From Breznakibacter sp047600785 (GTDB lineage: Bacteria > Bacteroidota > Bacteroidia > Bacteroidales > Marinilabiliaceae), in assembly GCA_047600785.1 (NCBI GenBank), contig JASGKH010000001.1, positions 434,001 through 498,000 of the forward strand: a DNA stretch of 64,000 nt, in the 5' to 3' direction. Both the position numbers and the translations under genes were made by a program. This document shows, piece by piece, positions 54,177 to 63,660 of the stretch. The notes below the pieces were generated by a model. It had not been told where the DNA came from. It saw only the letters and a list, made by a program, of their open reading frames with translations, and searched no databases. The number at the start of each line of letters is the position of its first letter. Positions within the stretch are counted from its first letter, which is position 1.

Positions 54177-56194
54177 ATGCAAGAGTTAAGTTTAATAAAG
54201 GTTGATCCATGGCTAAAGCCGTTTGAACCGGTTATTGAGAGGCGGCATGCATTGTTCGGCTCTAGGTATGAAGCTTTGGCCGGCAAGCACGGTAAACTGG
54301 CAGGGTTTGCATCGGCGCACCACTACTATGGATTGCATAAAACCTCCCATGGATGGGTTTTCCGTGAATGGGCGCCCAACGCATCGAAAGTGTTTATGGT
54401 GGGGGAATTTTCTAATTGGCATATCGATGACCGTTTTGCATTGACCCGTTTGGATGAGGGGGATTGGGAAATTACCTTGCCCGAACGCACGTTGCAGCAC
54501 GGGGATTTGTACAAGCTACATCTTTACTGGCCGGACGGAAATGCCGAGAGGCTTCCGGCGTATGCCAACCGTGTGGTGCAGGACACGAGTACCCTGATAT
54601 TTTCTGCCCAGGTATGGTGTCCGGAGCATCCTTATTCATGGAATGACCACGGATGGCAACCGCACGATGAGCCGCCATTGATTTACGAAGCACACATCGG
54701 TATGTCGTCCGAAGCCGAGAAGGTATCGACTTACACCGAATTTAAAAACGATATACTGCCCCGTATTGTTAAAGGAGGGTACAACACCATTCAACTCATG
54801 GCTATACAGGAACATCCTTATTATGGAAGCTTTGGATACCATGTGTCGAATTTCTTTGCCGCCACCTCAAAGTTCGGTACGCCCGAAGACTTGAAAGCAT
54901 TGATCGATGAGGCTCATCGGTATGGCATCAACGTGATTATGGACTTGGTGCATTCGCATGCCGTAAAGAATGAAGTGGAAGGGTTGGGACGTTTCGATGG
55001 AACGTTGGATCAATATTTTTATCCCGGAGACAAAGGATTTCATCCGGCGTGGGATTCGCGTTGTTTTGATTACGGAAAAACCGGAGTGCTCCGTTTTCTG
55101 CTTTCAAACGTTCGTTTCTGGCTTGAGGAATATCATTTCGATGGGTTTCCGGTTCGATGGAGTAACCAGTATGCTGTACTTACACCATGGTCTGGAGGTG
55201 AACTTTACGTCGTATGCCGATTATTTTACGGGAAACGAAGACGAGCAGGCCATCACTTATCTGGCTCTTGCCAACACGCTCATCCATGAGCTGAAGCCCA
55301 AAGCTGTCAGTGTGGCTGAAGAGATGAGCGGCTATCCAGGCCTTTGCGCCCCGGTACCGGGGGGGGGTGTGGGATTTGATTTTCGGCTATCGATGGGGGT
55401 GCCCGATTTTTGGATAAAGATGGTCAAGGACATACCCGATGAGGTTTGGAGTATGGGGCATATTTACCATGAGCTTACCCAACACCGTGCCGAAGAAAAA
55501 ACCATCAGCTATGCCGAATCGCACGATCAGGCATTGGTGGGCGACAAAACCATCATTTTCCGGTTGATAGACAAGGAAATGTATTTTTACATGTCAAAGC
55601 TTACGCCCAATATGGTGGTTGATCGTGGTATTGCCCTCCATAAGATGATCCGTTTGCTGACGTTGGCCACCAATTCTTGGCGGGTACCTCAATTTTATGG
55701 GCAATGAGTTTGGCCATCCCGAGTGGATTGATTTTCCGAGGGAAGGCAATAATTGGTCGTACAAATATGCCCGTCGTCAATGGAGTTTATGTGATAATCC
55801 TGATTTAAAATATCACTGGCTTAATGATTTTGACCGGGACATGGTGCATCTTCTCCGCCAGGAGATGCTGATGGGTTTGCCCGCTTGCTTTTTGGTGATG
55901 GCCAATGATACCGACAAGATTTTAGTATTTGCCCGTGGCGAACTGGTGTTTGTGTTCAATTTTCATCCCGACAAATCGTTTACTGACTATGGTGTGAACG
56001 TAGCCGGTGGTAAATACCAGATAGTGCTCAATAGTGACAATGGTAAATATGGCGGCTTTAACCGGGTGGATGATCATTTAACCTACTACTCGATACCATT
56101 GGCCAAACAGGGTCCCATCCATCAGCTTAAGTTGTATTTGCCGAATCGTACCGTGTTGGTGTTTAAGAGAATGCCCACACCGAAGGTGTATTAA
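54177..56194 (+). CDS. glgB: 1,4-alpha-glucan (glycogen) branching enzyme, GH13, two frameshifts
   Basis: Three frames together encode one enzyme: 54177 to about 55146, about 55149 to 55675, and about 55679 to 56194. The first break is an extra T in TTT at 55146-55148 (corrected reading FDGFRFDGVTSMLY). The second is a net loss of two Ts at 55677-55678 (corrected reading NSFGGYLNFMGNEFGHPEW). With both fixed the length is about 672 residues, normal for the family. Domains: N-terminal CBM48 (WVFREWAPNASKVFMVGEFS), then the GH13 barrel with nucleophile Asp in RFDGVTS, acid Glu in VAEEMSGYPG and Asp in ESHDQALVG, then the C-terminal beta domain. It makes alpha-1,6 branches in glycogen. The start at 54177 is chosen because residues upstream of it lack homology. 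Confidence 0.9.
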
Positions 56195-56513
56195 AAGAGT
56201 TAGTAGATCGGGTTGCACTGTACGGGCTTTTACTGGTTCTTAATTTACTCACGTGAGAAGATTTGCATACTCTAACCATATATAGATGTGTTCCTGCATG
56301 GTGAATGATGATTCAAAAAGACAGAATTATCGTTTTGATATTTATTCTAGTCTTTTATTCATTTTTCCAATATTCAATCTTTTCCAAGCTAACGGAAACA
56401 AGTAGATAAATTCATAAACATGGAGAAAGTCTGAATTAGGGATAAAATAACAATGATACAAAGCCCCGACAATTATTTTGTCGGGGCTTTGTGTTTAAAG
56501 TGAAAACATGTTG
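56195..56513. other. Convergent intergenic region between glgB and the synthase-phosphorylase gene
   Basis: This 319-bp AT-rich gap holds a strong bidirectional terminator at its right end (listed separately). No ORF of interest and no repeat was seen in the rest. Confidence 0.7.
56459..56491. terminator. Bidirectional terminator between glgB and the synthase-phosphorylase gene
   Basis: CAAAGCCCCGACAA at 56459-56472 pairs with TTGTCGGGGCTTTG at 56478-56491. It sits 22 bases from the stop of the minus-strand gene and serves both convergent transcripts. Confidence 0.85.
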
Positions 56514-59500
56514 TTACAGCCACCTTACCAGCCCCATATCCTGCTTATAAGGCAAATTGTCGTTTTTTGGGAACATACGGATGCCAAAGTTGAACACACC
56601 GGGAAGCTTTAATTTATGCTTCATCGAATAATAAACCTTTGATCCCTCTTGTTTGGTGGCAGAGAATTCTTTGATTCCCATAATCTTCGATATCGACTCG
56701 TCGGCCGCGTCGGTGTAAACCATTTCGAGGCCTACATCGGTGCCGGCAAGTTTTTTAAGGTCGAGGATGATGTTCACTTCGTAATCATCGCCAATGCCCA
56801 ACTCGAATTTCCAAATGTCGGGCATCTCGATGTCTAGCACCTCAATATGGTTCCATCCTTGATAGATGCGGCGTTTCCAATTGGCAATCTCAATGGCCTT
56901 GGCATAATCGTTGTCCCTGATGGATTGAAAGCGCGTGTACATTTTGTTGTAGAAACGGTTCAGGTAATCGTCGAGCATCCGTTTAGTGGTAAACTCGGGA
57001 GCAATGTGTGCAATTGAGTTTTTGATATACTGAACCCAACCTGTAGGGACGTGCTCTTCGTCCTGGTCGTAGTACAGCGGGATAATCTCGTTTTCGAGCA
57101 TGCTGTAAATGGTTGCCGCGTCCAACTCATCCTGAAACTGGTTATTCGGATAAGTCTGTTTCTCGGACAATGCCCAACCGGCACCTTCTTTGTATCCCTC
57201 GTACCACCATCCGTCAAGCACGCTAAAGTTGAGCACGCCATTCAGCTCGGCCTTTTGCCCGCTGGTGCCCGAAGCTTCCAATGGCCGTGTCGGGGTGTTG
57301 AGCCACACGTCAACCCCGCTTATCAGTTTCCCGGCCAGTTCCATGTCATAATTTTCCAGGAAGATGATTTTCCCCACAAATTCCGGACGGCGCGAAATAT
57401 CCACAATGTTGCGTATCAGGCCTTGCCCTGCGCCGTCGGCGGGGTGGGCTTTGCCCGAAAAGATGAACTGTACAGGCTTGTTGGGATTATTGACGATTTT
57501 TGCCAGTCGTTCCAGATCGGTAAACAGCAAGTGGGCACGTTTGTAAGTGGCAAAACGGCGGGCAAAGCCGATGGTCAATGCTTTGTCGTCGATGTTTTCC
57601 AGTACTTCCACAATCTGTGAAGGATCTTCGTGACGGTTTACCATGCTTTTTTCCAACCGTGACTTAATGGAATCCAGTAGTTTTTTGCGTAACGAATTAC
57701 GGACCTTCCAGATGTTCGCATCGGGCACCGAGTATATTTTTTCCCAGTATTTTAGGTTCGACATATCTTGCATATAACCTGCGTCGAACACCTCGGCGTG
57801 TAGTTTTTGCCATTCGGGCGATGTCCATGTGCCATAATGCACCCCGTTGGTCACAAAACCAATGGGCACTTCCTCCTGAAAATAGCCTTCCCAAATGTGT
57901 TTGAACATCTCTTTGCTTACTTCACCGTGCAGCCAGCTTACACCGTTTACTTCCTGCGAGGTTTTAAGGGCCAGTACGCTCATCGAGAACTTTTGGTGCG
58001 GGTCGTTGGGATTTTCGCGGCCAAGGTTCATAAAATCTTCCCACGAAATGTTCAGCTTCTCGGGGATGTGGCGCAGATAGGCCCTGAACATGTCCTCTTC
58101 GAACGAGTCGTGGCCTGCGGGTACCGGTGTGTGTGTGGTAAATAGCGATGATGCACGCACTATTTCGAGTGATTCGGAAAAATTGAGCTTTCTTTCCGCT
58201 AAATCGATCATCCGTTGCACGTTTATCAATGCAGCATGCCCTTCGTTGCAATGGTAAAGGTCGCAGTGGATGCCCAGTTCGTTCAACATTCTAATGCCCC
58301 CCAAACCCAACAGTATTTCTTGTCTCAGCCGGTTTTCCCAGTTTCCGCCGTACAACATGTGGGTAATGCTGCGGTCGTCCGTATTGTTGAGTTTGTGGTC
58401 GGTATCAAGCAGGTAAAGGGGAATACGTCCCACCTGGGCTTTCCATATTTTGGCGAACACGGGGCGGCCCGGAAGATCGATGGTAATGGTCAGTGGTTCG
58501 TTATTGGCCCCACGGACTTCCTCGAGTGGCAGGCTCGAAAATTCTTGGGCATCGTAATTGGCTAATTGTTCGCCGTTGAGCGACAAAGCCTGACGAAAAT
58601 AACCGTAACGGTACATCAAGCCCACGGCCACCATATTCACGCGGCAGTCGCTGGCTTCTTTCAAATAATCGCCGGCCAGGATGCCCAAACCTCCCGAATA
58701 GATTTTAAGAATGGAGTTTAGGCCATACTCCATGCTGAAATAACCGATGGATTGCTTGGTCGAAAAAGGTTGTTCCAGATAATCGGTCAGTTTTTGGTAG
58801 ACAGTGTTCAGTTCTGCCACAAAGCTTTCATCGTTGCTAAGGGTCTCCAAACGGTCGAATGATACCTTTTCGAGCAATTGAACGGGATTTTTACCTGTCG
58901 ATTCCCACAAGTGTGGATCAACACGCTCGAATAGATCGGTCGCCTGGTAATTCCACGTCCACCATAGGTTATGGGCCACTTCTTGCAACGCTTTGATGCG
59001 TTCGGGCAGTTTGGATTTGACGATGATCTTTTTCCAGACCGGCAAATTGCTGGGTTGTGGTTTTACCTTGATGCGCATTTCAGGATGGAATGTCGCAAAC
59101 AAGTCCTTGCGGTTGTTCACCTCTTTCAATGCCAGATCATAAGCTTTGTAGTGATATTTGATGAGCGATTCCCATTCGACGGTCGATGCGATGTATTGTG
59201 CTTTGGCCTTGATGATTTTTACGTCATCGTCGCTCAGCGTGCAGAAATGTTTGATAATGCGTGCAATTTCCTGCGATGTTTCGGCCTGGTTGGTATCGTT
59301 GCGTTCTAAGATCTCGATGCCGTCTTTTAAGCCTTTGGAGTATTGGCGGGCATATAACCCAAATCCGGCAAGGCTGGAGGTAATCGTGGGGATACCGAAT
59401 GCCAGGCTCTCGACTGGTGTATATCCCCATGGTTCGTAATATGATGGGAACACGGTCAGATCCATGCCTATCAATACGTCGTAATACTGCATGTTGAAAA

Positions 59501-60752
59501 TACCGTCATTACCGTTGAGATATGATGGGACAAAAATCAGTTTTACAGTGTTCGACTTGTCATTGCTCAGGTGGATGTCCTGTATTTTGTTTATGATCGG
59601 ATCATAACCCAAATCGTTAAGTCCATGTGTCAGGAACGGATTGTCCAAATGGATATTTGAGTCGGGATGCGTCAGTTTGTCGATTAAATCTTTGCGTGGG
59701 CCGTAAGTGTTGGCGGGAATAAGCACGAAAGCCACTATTTCACTGCATTTCTCATATGTCCCTTCATTAAGGTGCTTGAGCGCGTCCATGAACACGTCAA
59801 TCCCCTTGTTCTTGTATTCATAGCGTCCGCTGTTTGCAATAAAGAGCGTTTTGTCGGACAGTTTGTAACCCAGCAGGGCTTCGGCTACCGATTTGAGCTT
59901 CGCGCGGGCGGTTTCGCGTTTTTGCAGATACAAATCGCCTTTGGGCACAAAATCCTCTTCAAAACCGTTTGGGGTCACCACGTCCACTTCACGTCCCAGA
60001 AATTGCCGGCATTCGCGGGCCGTAATGTCCGATACGGTCGTGAAACAATCCACGTTGAGGGCCGTGGCCTTTTCAATAGAGTGTTTTGACACCACGTTGA
60101 GCTCGTGCGCTTTTTGGTCGCCGTCAAAATCGTCCAGATTGTCATAAAACGGTTGCCCGTTGCCCGACAACGATCGCCCCACGGTGGTCGCGTGAGTCGT
60201 AAATACGGTTCCCGCTTGCGGCAACTCTTTTTTCAGGTATAGGGCACCGCTTCCCGTCATCCATTCATGGAAATGGGCAATAATTTTAGAGTTGGCCGAT
60301 AAGTAACAACGGTAAAAACTTTCAATGACTTTTCCGGCCGCATAACCAAAAAGTACCGGCTCCACGTAGTCCCATTGGCCGCTAATGCTATCGACCAGGT
60401 ATTGTTCCCAATATTTGGCCAGTATATCGTTCTTTTGCTGGATGAACGGGCTGAAATCGACCAGCACCACCACGGGTTTGCCTATGATGTTCCACCGCCC
60501 GGTACGAACGTGCAAGCCTTCGTCTTTCAATAAGTGTTGCCATTCGGGAAATAGCCTGTTGTCCTCAATAAATTCAGGATTCTGGCTCGGGCCGCGCCAT
60601 ATGTCGGGGCCGATAAAGATGAGGTTTTCCTGCAACTGTTGAATGAGCGTGGTTGCCTTCGTGGCCAGCACGGTATGGATACCTCCCATTTTGTTGCATA
60701 CTTCCCAACTGGTTTCGAAAACGTAATCGGGCTTCAAATAGCTGTCTATCAT
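56514..60752 (-). CDS. Fusion of GT3-like glycogen synthase and GT35 alpha-glucan phosphorylase
   Basis: The start at 60752 (MIDSYLKPDYVFETSWEVCN) gives 1412 residues. The first 560 or so form a GT3-type glycogen synthase: SWEVCNKMGGIHTVL, FHEWMTGSGALYL, TTHATTVGRSL, and the acceptor/donor motif YYEPWGYTPVES near residue 440. After a short linker, residues from about 570 form a glucan phosphorylase of the GlgP/DUF3417 type: HNLWWTWNYQATDLF, HCNEGHAALI, and the PLP-lysine motif SGTSGQKAELNG near residue 1160. A beta-rich domain of about 100 residues ends the protein. One polypeptide thus carries both the chain-building and chain-degrading activity of glycogen metabolism. It is the last gene of the minus-strand glycogen set. 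Both halves look intact. Confidence 0.92.
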   Translation of the reverse strand: MIDSYLKPDYVFETSWEVCNKMGGIHTVLATKATTLIQQLQENLIFIGPDIWRGPSQNPEFIEDNRLFPEWQHLLKDEGLHVRTGRWNIIGKPVVVLVDFSPFIQQKNDILAKYWEQYLVDSISGQWDYVEPVLFGYAAGKVIESFYRCYLSANSKIIAHFHEWMTGSGALYLKKELPQAGTVFTTHATTVGRSLSGNGQPFYDNLDDFDGDQKAHELNVVSKHSIEKATALNVDCFTTVSDITARECRQFLGREVDVVTPNGFEEDFVPKGDLYLQKRETARAKLKSVAEALLGYKLSDKTLFIANSGRYEYKNKGIDVFMDALKHLNEGTYEKCSEIVAFVLIPANTYGPRKDLIDKLTHPDSNIHLDNPFLTHGLNDLGYDPIINKIQDIHLSNDKSNTVKLIFVPSYLNGNDGIFNMQYYDVLIGMDLTVFPSYYEPWGYTPVESLAFGIPTITSSLAGFGLYARQYSKGLKDGIEILERNDTNQAETSQEIARIIKHFCTLSDDDVKIIKAKAQYIASTVEWESLIKYHYKAYDLALKEVNNRKDLFATFHPEMRIKVKPQPSNLPVWKKIIVKSKLPERIKALQEVAHNLWWTWNYQATDLFERVDPHLWESTGKNPVQLLEKVSFDRLETLSNDESFVAELNTVYQKLTDYLEQPFSTKQSIGYFSMEYGLNSILKIYSGGLGILAGDYLKEASDCRVNMVAVGLMYRYGYFRQALSLNGEQLANYDAQEFSSLPLEEVRGANNEPLTITIDLPGRPVFAKIWKAQVGRIPLYLLDTDHKLNNTDDRSITHMLYGGNWENRLRQEILLGLGGIRMLNELGIHCDLYHCNEGHAALINVQRMIDLAERKLNFSESLEIVRASSLFTTHTPVPAGHDSFEEDMFRAYLRHIPEKLNISWEDFMNLGRENPNDPHQKFSMSVLALKTSQEVNGVSWLHGEVSKEMFKHIWEGYFQEEVPIGFVTNGVHYGTWTSPEWQKLHAEVFDAGYMQDMSNLKYWEKIYSVPDANIWKVRNSLRKKLLDSIKSRLEKSMVNRHEDPSQIVEVLENIDDKALTIGFARRFATYKRAHLLFTDLERLAKIVNNPNKPVQFIFSGKAHPADGAGQGLIRNIVDISRRPEFVGKIIFLENYDMELAGKLISGVDVWLNTPTRPLEASGTSGQKAELNGVLNFSVLDGWWYEGYKEGAGWALSEKQTYPNNQFQDELDAATIYSMLENEIIPLYYDQDEEHVPTGWVQYIKNSIAHIAPEFTTKRMLDDYLNRFYNKMYTRFQSIRDNDYAKAIEIANWKRRIYQGWNHIEVLDIEMPDIWKFELGIGDDYEVNIILDLKKLAGTDVGLEMVYTDAADESISKIMGIKEFSATKQEGSKVYYSMKHKLKLPGVFNFGIRMFPKNDNLPYKQDMGLVRWL

Positions 60753-60934
60753 TGTCTGCGGTTTTGAGATTTTTAATCGTTTATCTATTCGGAGCCTTAT
60801 TCTATTTTCCCCTTTCCGATGGGCTCCAGACAAATATTTTTTGACGTTCGTGATGGTACAAAAATATCCTAATATGCGTCATCAGTCAAAAACAAACAGG
60901 CCGCCACGATTGAATGATGATGCATCAAGCTTTA

Positions 60935-62263
60935 TTAAACGGTTTTTGGTGCAACGGCACGGGATGTTTTGCCCGAACGCATTTTTTTGATTTCGGCCTC
61001 CAGCTTTTGGATCTTCTGTTCTTTTTGCTCAATCAATGCCGCCAGATTCGACAATTCCATCTCTGTATTGTTCTCAGGCACGGCCGCATTAATGCGCAAC
61101 GTAAAATCGCTCAATACGTTCATGTAATTTATAAACGCTTCGTAAGGTGTTTCGTACGGATTAAAATAGGCATGTACCGACCCATCGGAAAAATATTTGG
61201 TGCTCATGTAATACAAATGATCCGATGTTTGCAGATAGCACCAGTCTTTCTGAAGTCGTGCATCGGGGCAACGGGCTATTTTAGGCAATAAAGAATAAAG
61301 TTTGTTGAAGGCTTCCTGTTGCATCTCGTTGCCCAACCAGGCGGTAAGGTCACGCTCCTCATCGGCCCAACTGATGGGATTGGGCACATGGATGGCCGAA
61401 ACCGGTTGGAGGCTTTCCGAAATTTCGGAAGGGGTGGCAAATTTAAAGTTCGATTTTTTGAACACAGCTGACGGTAAATTCTCCAAGAAGTCAAAAATAC
61501 CGGTTTCTTTCCATTGGTGTTCGCCAAAAGTTTCGTAATCAAGGAACAGGTTTACCACCTCGTCACGTGCGTCAAGGCTATTGAGCCAAGTGGCGTACTT
61601 ATCGGCTGTGAGTGGCCATTCGCACCACTCTTTGTTGCTGAACCGGAAGGCAATGTCGTCACTTAGCACAAAGTTCTTGAGCAGCACCTTTAGCCTGGGA
61701 TTAATGGCGTTGCAATACAGATAGTTGGGGCTTTTCCATCCCAACACATGTTTGGCTCCTTCGGTGAGCATGGCTTTAAAGCCCATATTTGCCACGGTTT
61801 CGCCTATCAGATCGGAATAAATCAGTTCCGAATTCCGAAAAATGGTTGGCGTTTGTCCAAAAAGTTCCTGGATAACTCGCACATGTTTTTCGACCTGCAA
61901 TTTAAATTCGTCATTATCCTTCAATGCCACCAGCGAATGCGAATAAGTTTCGGCCAGGAACTCCACGTGCCCGGTTTCGGCCAGTTCCTTAAAACTGCTG
62001 AGTACCTCGGGGGCGTAAAGTTTGAACTGGTCGATTGCCGTTCCCGAAATGGAAAACGCTACTTTGAATTTACCCTTGTGTTTGTTTATGAGTTTGAGCA
62101 ATAAGGCATTGGTGGGCAGATAGCTTTTGTTGGCTACTTTGCGGAGCACCATTTCGTTGGTATAATCGTCATAATAGTAGTGGTCGTTTCCTATATCGAA
62201 AAATCGGTATCGGCGAAAACGAAACGGCTGGTGGATTTGGAAATAGAAACAGATATTTCTCAT
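60935..62263 (-). CDS. GH57 family alpha-amylase/glucanotransferase-type enzyme
   Basis: The 442-residue cytoplasmic protein carries the GH57 blocks: HQP at residues 11-13 (FQIHQPFRF), Glu146 in FRNSELIYSD (expected nucleophile) and Asp242 in LDYETFGEH (expected acid). A C-terminal coiled coil (about 405-432, LIEQKEQKIQKLEAEIKKM) follows the helical domain. GH57 members include alpha-amylases, 4-alpha-glucanotransferases and branching enzymes; the compact 440-residue form next to glycogen genes in Bacteroidales is usually called alpha-amylase, acting on intracellular alpha-glucan. It lies between the GT4 gene (94 bases upstream) and the synthase-phosphorylase gene (182 bases downstream). Confidence 0.92.
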   Translation of the reverse strand: MRNICFYFQIHQPFRFRRYRFFDIGNDHYYYDDYTNEMVLRKVANKSYLPTNALLLKLINKHKGKFKVAFSISGTAIDQFKLYAPEVLSSFKELAETGHVEFLAETYSHSLVALKDNDEFKLQVEKHVRVIQELFGQTPTIFRNSELIYSDLIGETVANMGFKAMLTEGAKHVLGWKSPNYLYCNAINPRLKVLLKNFVLSDDIAFRFSNKEWCEWPLTADKYATWLNSLDARDEVVNLFLDYETFGEHQWKETGIFDFLENLPSAVFKKSNFKFATPSEISESLQPVSAIHVPNPISWADEERDLTAWLGNEMQQEAFNKLYSLLPKIARCPDARLQKDWCYLQTSDHLYYMSTKYFSDGSVHAYFNPYETPYEAFINYMNVLSDFTLRINAAVPENNTEMELSNLAALIEQKEQKIQKLEAEIKKMRSGKTSRAVAPKTV

Positions 62264-62357
62264 GGTCGTAAATTTGTTGCCCTTTCGGGGATGCTGCCGG
62301 ATCCTTCCGGGGCAGGGTGATTATTTAGAAAACAACTCACTCGTCTGACTGTATAGA

Positions 62358-63656
62358 CTATGCATTGGCGCTTTGCAGCGCGGCATCGTACACCTCTTTG
62401 ACTTTACGGGCCGAACTTTCCCACTGAAGATTGTCGACTTCAATTTTCCCGTGTGTTTTGAACATTTTGGACAAAGCAGGGTAGTTCAGTACCGCAAAAA
62501 TGGCATCGGCCATGGCATCCACATCCCAAAAATTGGTTTTGAGTGCATAGGTCAATATTTCGGCTACGCCCGATTGGTGCGAAATAAGTACCGGCACATT
62601 ACTTTGCATGGCTTCCAATGGCGAGATGCCAAAAGGTTCCGATACGGATGGCATTACATATAAATCGCTGATCTTTAACATGTGGAACACATTGTTCCCT
62701 CTTAAGAAACCCGTGAAATGAAATTTATGGGTGATTTTCAGCTCGGCAGCACGGCGTATCATTTTTTCCATCATGTCGCCGCTACCGGCCATCACAAACC
62801 TTACGTTATCCATTTTTTGGATGACCTTATGGGCCGCTTCGATGAAAAACTCAGGGCCTTTCTGCATGGTGATGCGCCCCAGAAAGGTGACGATTTTTTC
62901 GTTCACCCCTTTTTCGATGTGCCCGACTTCACTGTCTATCAACGGATCTACTGCATTATAGACGGTTACGACCTTATGCTCGGGGATACCGTATTTTTCT
63001 ATTACAATGCTCCGGGTCAGATTGCTTACCGTGATTACCTTATCGGCCGTTTCCATGCCACGTTTTTCTATCTCGTACACGGTAGGGTTTACGCTTCCGC
63101 CGCTACGGTCAAAGTCGGTGGCGTGGACGTGTACCACCAGCGGTTTACCTGTGGCTTCTTTGGCAGCTATTCCTGCCGGATAAGCCAGCCAGTCGTGGGC
63201 GTGGATGATATCGAACTCATGATCTTGGGCAATCACGTTGGCGACCAATGCATAATCCGAAATTTCGCGTAACAGATCGGCACCGTACTTGCCCGAGAAA
63301 TCGATCTTTCCTTCATGGTTGGTTTGTACTGTGCGTAAACTTCCGGACACTTCTGCCCTGGTGATACGCCAATAGTCCTCAGGATCGATGTAAGGAACCA
63401 GTTTCGTGCCTACTTCGATGTAGTCGATTGGTTTGTTGAAATGTGACACTTTAAGCCTGCGTTGTACCACAGGAATTTGGTTGGCACCAACCAGCTTAAT
63501 GGATCTTTGGTCCTCATCGCCATAGGACTTGGGTACCACAAAAATCACATCGAGATTTGGGATATGCGATAATCCACGGGTTAATCCGTAGCAGGCAGTA
63601 CCTAAACCGCCGGAGATGTGGGGCGGGAATTCCCACCCAAACATAAGGACTCTCAT
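62358..63656 (-). CDS. GT4 family glycosyltransferase
   Basis: The 432-residue GT-B protein starts with the nucleotide-sugar-synthase-like motif FGWEFPPHISGGLGTACYGL and has HAHDWLAYPAGIAAKEATG in the acceptor domain. GRITMQKGPEFFIEAAHKV marks the start of the second domain, and the E-x7-E motif reads VSEPFGISPLEAMQ near residue 340. Its position directly after the debranching enzyme gene (4-base gap) and before GH57 suggests a role in alpha-glucan synthesis, perhaps chain initiation or maltose-phosphate-like transfer. The donor and acceptor cannot be read from sequence. Confidence 0.9.
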   Translation of the reverse strand: MRVLMFGWEFPPHISGGLGTACYGLTRGLSHIPNLDVIFVVPKSYGDEDQRSIKLVGANQIPVVQRRLKVSHFNKPIDYIEVGTKLVPYIDPEDYWRITRAEVSGSLRTVQTNHEGKIDFSGKYGADLLREISDYALVANVIAQDHEFDIIHAHDWLAYPAGIAAKEATGKPLVVHVHATDFDRSGGSVNPTVYEIEKRGMETADKVITVSNLTRSIVIEKYGIPEHKVVTVYNAVDPLIDSEVGHIEKGVNEKIVTFLGRITMQKGPEFFIEAAHKVIQKMDNVRFVMAGSGDMMEKMIRRAAELKITHKFHFTGFLRGNNVFHMLKISDLYVMPSVSEPFGISPLEAMQSNVPVLISHQSGVAEILTYALKTNFWDVDAMADAIFAVLNYPALSKMFKTHGKIEVDNLQWESSARKVKEVYDAALQSANA

Positions 63657-63660
63657 TTGG

